Source of the DNA: an uncultured Acetatifactor sp.
GTDB lineage: Bacteria; Bacillota; Clostridia; Lachnospirales; Lachnospiraceae
Assembly (NCBI GenBank): GCA_910586435.1
Contig: CAJUGT010000013.1
Coordinates: 21,963-47,316 of the forward strand
Length of the DNA: 25,354 nucleotides
Direction of reading: 5' to 3'
This document shows, one piece after another, positions 16,664 to 21,645 of the stretch; position 1 is the stretch's first letter; each line of letters opens with the position of its first letter. The notes under the pieces are model-generated. The model was not told the DNA's origin. It worked only from the letters and a program-made list of their open reading frames with translations, and did no database searches. Made by a program: the position numbers and the translations under genes.

Positions 16664-17053
16664 TTACTTTGTGACAATCTGTAAGCTCTTAAATTCATGA
16701 TTGATACTGTCTATAAGCCCCTGATATTTAATCTGGTTCGCAGCCAGCATAACTTCTTCCGTTTCTATATCCACATTATTTTTATCCAGACGATAGGAAA
16801 AGCTGGAGGCATCCTTAAATAATTTTGGTGAAAGACTGTATCCTAACGCCCTGGAAACCTTGGAGTCCGTGGAAACATAGTGATTTTTCCCCAGAGCTTT
16901 CTCCAAAACGGATTCAAACGCTACCTCCTGTCTCTTATATCCCGGCGTAGTGGCATTCGTGATATTATTGGATATCGCCTGATGGCGAAGCCAGCTTGCG
17001 TCTGCCGCTTTGTCCAGCAGATTCACATAATTAAACACACTTGACTGGAACAT
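16664..17053 (-). CDS. flgB: FlgB, proximal rod protein
   Basis: FlgB is the proximal rod protein and the first gene of the fla/che operon. I place the start at the ATG at 17053 (product MFQSSVFNYVNLLDKAADAS, 129 residues), which has AAAGGAG at a 6-nt spacing. The longer in-frame start 39 nt upstream would add a basic, non-family extension. The conserved HQAISNNITNATTPGYKRQE motif and the tail with MLAANQIKYQGLIDSINHEF match FlgB. The operon promoter lies about 90 nt upstream. Confidence 0.96.
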   Translation of the reverse strand: MFQSSVFNYVNLLDKAADASWLRHQAISNNITNATTPGYKRQEVAFESVLEKALGKNHYVSTDSKVSRALGYSLSPKLFKDASSFSYRLDKNNVDIETEEVMLAANQIKYQGLIDSINHEFKSLQIVTK

Positions 17054-17142
17054 TCCCTTCTCCTTTCTATCCCCTCTGTTTACTATTTTCATGTACTATG
17101 TACGAATTGTCCACAAGACATGACCTCTCACCATACTTTTCT

Positions 17143-17171
17143 ATTATAGTGATATTCTGTGAAAAAAACAA
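17143..17171 (-). promoter_or_regulatory. Sigma-A promoter of the fla/che operon
   Basis: On the minus strand, TTGTTT (17166-17171) and TATAAT (17143-17148) are separated by exactly 17 nt. The expected transcription start is near 17136, giving a leader of about 85 nt to flgB. No sigma-D type box (TAAA/GCCGATAT) was recognised in this gap. An experimental start-site map is needed to decide whether other promoters exist. Confidence 0.75.
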
Positions 17172-17235
17172 TACATATTGATTAATTTATCTAAAAAAAT
17201 ACAGCATATGGTAAATATTTCCTATACCCGAAAAC

Positions 17236-17273
17236 GTAAAAAGGAATTTATTGCCTACTCAATAAATCCCTTT
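17236..17273 (-). terminator. Intrinsic terminator downstream of codY
   Basis: A 13-bp stem (17240-17252 with 17261-17273) with one G-U pair and an 8-nt loop is followed on the minus strand by TTTTTACGTTTT. It lies about 53 nt after the codY stop and before the fla/che promoter, so it should separate the codY transcript from the flagellar operon. Confidence 0.78.
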
Positions 17274-17325
17274 AGAACGGCCTGTTCCATGTCCAACTCC
17301 ATTTGGACATATCGCTTTTATGTTG

Positions 17326-18111
17326 TCATCTCTGATTCTGACGCTTCAACTCCGCTATCTCGTCAAACACCAGATCGTTTAGTACTTTAATGTATGTCCC
17401 CTTCATTCCCGACGAACGGGATTCTATCACCCCTGCGCTCTCAAATTTCCGCAGGGCATTGACAATGACAGAACGGGTAATCCCCACTCTATCCGCAATC
17501 TTACTGGCCACCAGAATCCCTTCCATCCCATTCAGTTCCTCAAAAATATGGGTAATGGCCTCCATTTCGGAAAAAGAAAGCGTACTGATGGCAGATTTCA
17601 CAACGTCTTTCTTGCGTTTCTCCTCCGCGCTCTCCTCATTGACCGCTCTGAGCATTTCCAGCCCCACAACGGTGGTTCCGTACTCACACAATATAATGTC
17701 GTCAATATCATACTGGGTATCACATTTGTATATGAATAAAGTTCCCAGCCGCTCCCCCGCTATCTCTATGGGGGTAATAATCGCCTGAAATTTTCGTATA
17801 TCCTGGCTCTCAAATCCCAGCGTCGCCAGATTCACATTTTCTTTGGTAGAAAGCACTCCCAAAAGCCTTTCATTCAGCATGGAATCAATGAACCCTCCCA
17901 CACTCTCGTCAAGCAGCTCGCCAATGGAGTCAACCCCCTCCGACTTCGCCACGCCAAGCACCTTTCCCTTACGGCTGATCACCTGCACATTAGAATTAAC
18001 AATTTCACGCATTACTTCACAAATGTCATTGAAGACGACTTTGCTGGAATTGTTATTATGCAATAGCTTGCCGATTTTTCTGGTCTTATCAAGAAGCTGT
18101 ACACTGCTCAT
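17326..18111 (-). CDS. codY: CodY, GTP/branched-chain amino acid-responsive global regulator
   Basis: CodY is a dimeric DNA-binding protein of low-GC Gram-positive bacteria that represses (or activates) nutrient-response, motility and amino acid genes when branched-chain amino acids and GTP are high. I start at the ATG at 18111 (261 residues, MSSVQLLDKTRKIGKLL), with GGAGG at a 7-nt spacing. The longer frame to 18210 has a non-family extension. An N-terminal GAF-type effector domain is followed by a winged HTH. The HTH stretch IADRVGITRSVIVNALRKFE continues with SAGVIESRSSGMKGTYIKVL, close to the B. subtilis protein by memory. Its place immediately upstream of flgB matches the B. subtilis arrangement and suggests a regulatory link. 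It has its own promoter and terminator. Confidence 0.96.
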   Translation of the reverse strand: MSSVQLLDKTRKIGKLLHNNNSSKVVFNDICEVMREIVNSNVQVISRKGKVLGVAKSEGVDSIGELLDESVGGFIDSMLNERLLGVLSTKENVNLATLGFESQDIRKFQAIITPIEIAGERLGTLFIYKCDTQYDIDDIILCEYGTTVVGLEMLRAVNEESAEEKRKKDVVKSAISTLSFSEMEAITHIFEELNGMEGILVASKIADRVGITRSVIVNALRKFESAGVIESRSSGMKGTYIKVLNDLVFDEIAELKRQNQR

Positions 18112-18235
18112 ACCTATTCCTCCGTCCTTTGTTACTGTTACAAACCGCGGAGCCAACCACAGAATCCGGCTGCCACGCACAACTGTGCCCATATACAATT
18201 CAATGTCCAAATGCTACATAATTCAGATTGATTAA

Positions 18236-18264
18236 ATCATAACACATGACAAACCACATTACAA
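18236..18264 (-). promoter_or_regulatory. Sigma-A promoter of codY
   Basis: Minus strand TTGTAA (18259-18264) and TATGAT (18236-18241) with a 17-nt spacer; TG one base before the -10 gives an extended -10 element. The transcription start would fall near 18229, a leader of about 118 nt before the chosen codY ATG. Confidence 0.7.
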
Positions 18265-18287
18265 TGTTTTAATAATTAATTTTATTG

Positions 18288-20363
18288 TTATTTATTGGAC
18301 AATTCGGACAAAACACTGTATCCGCACTGCTCTCCCATACATACCAGCTTGTTGCCTTTGATAAGCATGGGGGAACCGCATTGAGGGCAATTTTGTCCCG
18401 AGGGTTTCTGCCATACCATAAAATCACAGTCAGGGTTATCAATACATCCGTAGTATTTCCTGCCCTTTTTGGTCTTCTTCAGCACAATGTCCTTACCACA
18501 TTTAGGACACGGCACACCGATTTTCTCAAAGTAGGGTTTGGTATTACGGCATTCCGGGAAGCCGGGACAGGCCAGAAAACGTCCGTGCGGACCATATTTA
18601 ATCACCATTTGTCTGCCGCAGACTTCACACACCTCCTCGCTGACCTCATCCGCAATGGTCACTTCAGCCAGCTCTTTCTCCGCCTGCTGCACGGCCTCCT
18701 CCAAATCGGGATAGAAATTGGCCACAATGGTTTTCCATTTAACGCTGCCTTCCTCCACCGCATCCAAAAGAGCCTCCATATTTGCCGTAAAGTTCACATC
18801 CACAATGGTTGGAAAGGCTTTTTTCATCATGCCGTTTACTACCTCTCCAAGCTCCGTCACATAGAGATTTTTATTCTCTTTGGTGATATATCTTCTGGCA
18901 AGAATAGTGGTGATGGTAGGCGCATAAGTACTGGGGCGTCCAATGCCAAGTTCTTCCAGCGCTCTCACCAGAGACGCCTCCGTATAGTGGGCCGGCGGCT
19001 GGGTAAAATGCTGCTTTGGGTCAAAAGACAGGAAGGAAAGCTCGCTGCTTGTGTCAATCCCGGAACTGAGGGCATTTTCTTCCTCTTTGTCATCCGCCGC
19101 ACTGTACACTTTCAAAAATCCGTCAAACTTCAGTGATGACGCCGCCAGGGTAAAAATATGCTCTCCCCCCTGGATTCTCACCGTGGTGGTCTCATATTTC
19201 GCAGCGCTCATCCTGCTTGCGACAAAACGCTTCCATATGAGCTGATACAGCCTGAACAAATCTCTGGGAAGCTCATCTTTCACCGCAAGGGGCAGTCTGT
19301 TCAGATCCGTTGGCCGGATGGCCTCATGCGCGTCCTGAATCTTTTTGCCGCTTTTCTTCTCTGTGGCGGGCGCTGCCAGATATTCTTTTCCATATTGGCT
19401 GTCAATAAATTTGGCTGCCATGCCTTCCGCTTCTTCAGATACCCTGGTAGAATCCGTTCGCAGATATGTGATCAGTCCCACCGTGCCTTCGCCTTTGATG
19501 TCAACACCCTCATACAACTGCTGGGCAAGGCGCATTGTCTTCTGTGTGGAGAAATTCAGCGCTTTGCTCGCTTCCTGCTGCAATGTGGAAGTCGTAAAGG
19601 GCAGGGGCGGTTTCTTCAGCCGTTCCCCACGCTTTACTTCCTTGACTGCATACTTTGCGTCCTTCAGGGAAGCCATAATCCCTTCCGCCTCTTCCTTGCA
19701 GGCAATTTCCTGTTTTTTCTTCAGAGTGCCATAATATTTTGCGCAAATGGGTTTCTTCTCCCCTTTTACACTCAAATTCACATCCAGAGTCCAATACTCT
19801 TCCGGCACAAACGCATTGATTTCGTCCTCCCTGTCACAGATAATCCGCAATGCCACGGACTGGACACGCCCTGCGCTCAAGCCTCTTTTAATTTTATTCC
19901 AGAGCAGCGGGGAAATCCGATAGCCCACCATGCGATCCAGCATACGCCGCGCCTGTTGGGCATCCACCAGGTTCATGTTGATTTCACGGGCATTTTTCAG
20001 CGATTCCTTTACCGCGTTTTTGGTAATCTCATTAAAAGTGATACGATAAACCTTCTTGCCTTCCAGCTTCAAAGCATATAACAGATGCCAGGAAATTGCT
20101 TCTCCCTCCCGGTCAGGGTCGGTGGCAAGGTAAATTTTTTCGGCTTTCTTCACTTCCTTGCGCAGACTTGCCAGAATATCTCCCTTCCCTCTGATTGTAA
20201 TATATTTCGGCTCATAGTCATGCGCCGCGTCAAATCCCAGGGTACTTTTCGGTAAGTCCCGGACATGTCCATTGCTGGCTGCCACTTGATAACTCGATCC
20301 CAAAAATTTCTTAATGGTTTTCACTTTTGCAGGCGATTCTACAATTACCAGGTATTTTGCCAT
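18288..20363 (-). CDS. topA: DNA topoisomerase I (type IA)
   Basis: Topoisomerase I relaxes negative supercoils by transient single-strand cleavage. The 691-residue product has the TOPRIM N-terminus (KYLVIVESPAKVKTIKKFLG) with the acidic DxDxE-type motif ATDPDREGEAISWHL. The catalytic tyrosine is Tyr300 in LITYLRTDSTRVSEEA. Three C-terminal four-cysteine zinc-ribbon motifs follow: CEVC to CPGFPEC, CPKC to CIDNPDC, CPQC to CMGEQC. This is the full-length clostridial arrangement. The ATG has AAAGGGGG upstream. No terminator hairpin is visible in the 24 nt between the topA stop and the codY promoter, so some readthrough into codY is possible. An AT-rich tail is all I see there. Confidence 0.97.
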   Translation of the reverse strand: MAKYLVIVESPAKVKTIKKFLGSSYQVAASNGHVRDLPKSTLGFDAAHDYEPKYITIRGKGDILASLRKEVKKAEKIYLATDPDREGEAISWHLLYALKLEGKKVYRITFNEITKNAVKESLKNAREINMNLVDAQQARRMLDRMVGYRISPLLWNKIKRGLSAGRVQSVALRIICDREDEINAFVPEEYWTLDVNLSVKGEKKPICAKYYGTLKKKQEIACKEEAEGIMASLKDAKYAVKEVKRGERLKKPPLPFTTSTLQQEASKALNFSTQKTMRLAQQLYEGVDIKGEGTVGLITYLRTDSTRVSEEAEGMAAKFIDSQYGKEYLAAPATEKKSGKKIQDAHEAIRPTDLNRLPLAVKDELPRDLFRLYQLIWKRFVASRMSAAKYETTTVRIQGGEHIFTLAASSLKFDGFLKVYSAADDKEEENALSSGIDTSSELSFLSFDPKQHFTQPPAHYTEASLVRALEELGIGRPSTYAPTITTILARRYITKENKNLYVTELGEVVNGMMKKAFPTIVDVNFTANMEALLDAVEEGSVKWKTIVANFYPDLEEAVQQAEKELAEVTIADEVSEEVCEVCGRQMVIKYGPHGRFLACPGFPECRNTKPYFEKIGVPCPKCGKDIVLKKTKKGRKYYGCIDNPDCDFMVWQKPSGQNCPQCGSPMLIKGNKLVCMGEQCGYSVLSELSNK

Positions 20364-20432
20364 GGTAAGCCCCCTTTAACTTCATATACAGCATCCATCT
20401 TCTTATCAATACAAAAGAGTCAATCGTGAAAC

Positions 20433-20461
20433 AATATACACCAAAAAGACAGGGGACGCAA
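20433..20461 (-). promoter_or_regulatory. Probable sigma-A promoter of topA
   Basis: On the minus strand TTGCGT (20456-20461) and TATATT (20433-20438), spaced 17 nt, with a TG just before the -10 box. The -35 matches the consensus poorly, so the call is moderate. The start would be near 20426, about 63 nt before the topA ATG. Confidence 0.5.
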
Positions 20462-20463
20462 GG

Positions 20464-20488
20464 GGGTTTCTGAAAATTTCAGAATTTG
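20464..20488. promoter_or_regulatory. Two overlapping CodY-box-like sites upstream of topA
   Basis: The CodY consensus is AATTTTCWGAAAATT. GGGTTTCTGAAAATT (20464-20478) matches 12 of 15 positions, and the overlapping 15-mer at 20474-20488 (centre TTTCAGAA) matches 11 of 15. They lie directly upstream of the predicted topA -35 box. Overlapping CodY boxes are known to bind cooperatively. codY itself is the next gene after topA. Confidence 0.5.
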
Positions 20489-20548
20489 GTTATCCCGGCA
20501 GAAACAGAATGAGCATATTGCCATGTGGAAACGCATGGTTGAAACACA

Positions 20549-20596
20549 TAAAAAAGTCCCGGCATGAAAGCATTCTTCACATGCCCGGAACTTTTA
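20549..20596 (-). terminator. Intrinsic terminator of tRNA-Glu
   Basis: A long stem on the minus strand (AAAAGT/ACTTTT, a T-G pair, CCGG/CCGG and CATG/CATG, with one bulged G) is followed by a run of Ts (TTTTTTATG). It lies directly after the tRNA-Glu end, between tRNA-Glu and topA. Confidence 0.8.
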
Positions 20597-20598
20597 AG

Positions 20599-20670
20599 CA
20601 GCTGATAGGGGAATCGAACCCCTGTTTCCGCCGTGAGAGGGCGGCGTCTTAACCGCTTGACCAATCAGCC
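20599..20670 (-). tRNA. tRNA-Glu (CTC)
   Basis: The minus-strand sequence folds into a complete cloverleaf of 72 nt. It begins GGCTGATTGGTCAAGCGGTT. The anticodon stem-loop is CCGCC-CTCTCAC-GGCGG, with CTC as anticodon. The T arm is AGGGG-TTCGATT-CCCCT and the acceptor is GGCTGAT/ATCAGCT with a terminal G-U pair. No CCA is encoded. The D-arm and anticodon-stem sequences match tRNA-Glu of Firmicutes; this is a CTC isoacceptor, usually secondary to TTC. Confidence 0.93.
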
Positions 20671-20780
20671 ATAACCGCTTTACTTGCGGTACTTGTATAT
20701 ATTACTACACATTTCTAAAAAATGCAAGCCCTTTTTTAAATTTTTTTCTAAAGACTGGCAGCGCTCCAGAAATCTGGTAA
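20671..20780. other. Leader and upstream region of tRNA-Glu
   Basis: No gene is visible. The tRNA-Glu promoter lies inside (separate entry), and a CCGC/GCGG mini-hairpin sits in the 5' leader (about 20675-20689). The stretch near 20730-20750 is very AT-rich. The first palindromic element begins at its right end. Confidence 0.5.
20699..20727 (-). promoter_or_regulatory. Promoter of tRNA-Glu
   Basis: Minus strand TTGCAT (20722-20727) and TAATAT (20699-20704) at 17-nt spacing, about 30 nt upstream of the tRNA 5' end. This is a common layout for clostridial tRNA genes. Confidence 0.62.
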
Positions 20781-20971
20781 GGGACGGCGGATGGGGAGGG
20801 GGAAGCTTTGTTCGGCCCGGGCAACGCCTCCGCCGGACTAACTGCCAACAAAAGCTAAGACACAAAAGTACTGTGTCTAATCTTTTGTAAGCAGTGGATT
20901 CCGTCTCCGGTCTAAGGGCGCCCTCATGTGCTGTCACAAAGCTTCCCCCTCCCCACCCGCCTGTATGTCCG
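20781..20971 (+). repeat. Palindromic element 1 (long-armed, unknown family)
   Basis: A 26-bp arm at 20786-20811 (begins GGCGGATGGGGAGGGGGAAG) is the reverse complement of 20936-20961 at 25 of 26 positions. Inside are a conserved core (20811-20832, beginning TTCGGCCCGGGCAACGCCTC) and CGCCCTCATGTGCTGTCAC near 20919. A separate interior hairpin at 20841-20895 lies between them. The right edge is CGCCTGTATGTCCG. The same core, interior and edge motifs recur in element 2 on the opposite strand. Short frames across it have no recognisable product and look like shadows of a DNA or RNA structure. Confidence 0.8.
20841..20895 (+). repeat. Interior hairpin of element 1
   Basis: Three stacked stems: ACTGC/GCAGT (5 bp), ACAAAAG/CTTTTGT (7 bp) and AGACACA/TGTGTCT (7 bp). 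They are separated by symmetric 2x2 and 3x3 internal loops around a 7-nt loop. Element 2 lacks it, so it looks like a nested addition. No U-run follows. Confidence 0.75.
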
Positions 20972-21071
20972 CAAGTTTCACGCAAAAAAGTTTAGACCAT
21001 ATACGATTTTGGTGTATTCTATAAAATACAGAACAGGCAGCATTAACCAGACACTTGTGTTGTAAGACTCT
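20972..21071. other. Spacer between the two palindromic elements
   Basis: About 100 nt with no supported gene. It contains a 6-bp inverted repeat TGTATT/AATACA (21013-21030) and a short ACAC/GTGT palindrome near 21055. No convincing promoter was found. Confidence 0.4.
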
Positions 21072-21188
21072 CGGAAATACAGGCGTCCGGGGCATGGAAA
21101 TTTCCGTGAACGCACAGGAGGGCGGTTTTAGTTCATCGAAGGCGTTGCCCGAGCCGAACGAAAACTTCCATGCCCCGGACGCCGTACC
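21072..21188 (-). repeat. Palindromic element 2 (related to element 1, inverted)
   Basis: Arms 21082-21099 and 21166-21183 are perfect 18-bp inverted copies (GGCGTCCGGGGCATGGAA). Read on the minus strand, it shares with element 1 the edge GG-ACGGCG and the core (differing at 2 of 22 positions, 21137-21158). It also shares CGCCCTCCTGTGCGTTCAC and the closing CGCCTGTATTTCCG. The arms differ from those of element 1, but pairing is kept by compensatory changes. Orientation is opposite to element 1, so the two are tail-to-tail. Confidence 0.8.
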
Positions 21189-21219
21189 TTTTGCCAAATC
21201 CCTGTACGAACCACCGGAC

Positions 21220-21237
21220 AATATTTTTAAAAATATT
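21220..21237. repeat. Perfect 18-bp A/T palindrome upstream of tRNA-Gly promoter
   Basis: AATATTTTTAAAAATATT is an exact palindrome that ends 1 nt before the -35 box of the tRNA-Gly promoter. It could serve as an UP-element-like sequence or a regulator site; this is inference. Confidence 0.6.
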
Positions 21238-21238
21238 A

Positions 21239-21267
21239 TTGACAACCCGCCGTCCTTGTGGTAGAAT
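21239..21267 (+). promoter_or_regulatory. Promoter of tRNA-Gly
   Basis: A perfect -35 box TTGACA (21239-21244) and TAGAAT (21262-21267), with a 17-nt spacer. The expected start is near 21274, about 27 nt before the tRNA. Confidence 0.82.
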
Positions 21268-21300
21268 AAGTTCTGTTCGTAAGAGAAAATAAAATGGTAT

Positions 21301-21373
21301 GCGATAGTGGCTCAGTTGGTAGAGCGCCACCTTGCCAAGGTGGAAACCGCGGGTTCGAGTCCCGTCTATCGCT
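21301..21373 (+). tRNA. tRNA-Gly (GCC)
   Basis: The sequence folds as a 73-nt cloverleaf. The acceptor is GCGATAG/CTATCGC, the D arm GCTC-AGTTGGTA-GAGC, and the anticodon arm CCACC-TTGCCAA-GGTGG with anticodon GCC. The T arm is GCGGG-TTCGAGT-CCCGT and the discriminator is T. No CCA is encoded. It is a single tRNA with its own strong promoter and terminator. Confidence 0.96.
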
Positions 21374-21385
21374 CTTTTTTTATGT

Positions 21386-21421
21386 AGCGGAATCCCATAA
21401 ATGTGGGGTTCCGCTGTTTTT
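21386..21421 (+). terminator. Intrinsic terminator of tRNA-Gly
   Basis: AGCGGAA/TTCCGCT, extended by CCC/GGG with a loop of about 6 nt, is followed by GTTTTTGTG on the plus strand. It lies about 13 nt after the tRNA 3' end, which itself is followed by a run of Ts. Confidence 0.8.
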
Positions 21422-21581
21422 GTGTGCCTGAAATCCTGTAGACAGATGTAGATAGTACAAACGTTCTACTGTAATGCTTTTGCCATAAGGTCATAGGTCT
21501 GGTATCAAGGCGCTTTCCGCCCATCTGTCATTATGGACACACGCTTCCACAGGCAAGTGACATATTGATTGTATCGCCTGT

Positions 21582-21626
21582 AAAAAACAGCGAAATTTCC
21601 TGTAAACAGGGATTTCGCTGTTTTTA
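21582..21626 (-). terminator. Intrinsic terminator of the GH115 gene (bidirectional form)
   Basis: AAAAACAGCGAAAT pairs with ATTTCGCTGTTTTT, with a weak inner CC/GG stem. The hairpin is flanked by A and T runs on both sides, so it can act in both directions. It begins about 20 nt after the GH115 stop and also blocks transcription coming from the tRNA side. Confidence 0.82.
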
Positions 21627-21645
21627 TGTATTGCAGGCAGCAATA

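Larger units (their letters stand above)
21374..21645. other. tRNA-Gly to GH115 gap
   Basis: No gene is supported between the tRNA and the GH115 stop. It contains two intrinsic terminators (separate entries). Between them, at about 21430-21560, lie GACAGATG/CATCTGTC (21441-21448 with 21522-21529) and CCATAA/TTATGG inverted repeats of unclear meaning. No copy of the tRNA 3' end was seen, so no attachment site is proposed. Confidence 0.5.

Noticed and set aside
18112..18210. Upstream ATG giving a 33-residue extension of CodY
   Set aside because: The extension has no family similarity, lies just after the predicted transcription start, and the ATG at 18111 has a well-spaced GGAGG.
18285..19136. 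283-codon plus-strand open frame inside topA
   Set aside because: Opposite-strand shadow of topA, which has intact TOPRIM, catalytic tyrosine and zinc ribbons.
20680..21245. Several 60-100 codon frames on both strands over the palindromic elements
   Set aside because: They run through the inverted repeats, share only residues forced by the repeated DNA, and have no clear ribosome binding sites.
21301..21645. tRNA-Gly as an integration site for a mobile element
   Set aside because: No integrase, no repeat of the tRNA 3' end and no cargo genes seen; flanks are terminators and a housekeeping-like gene.
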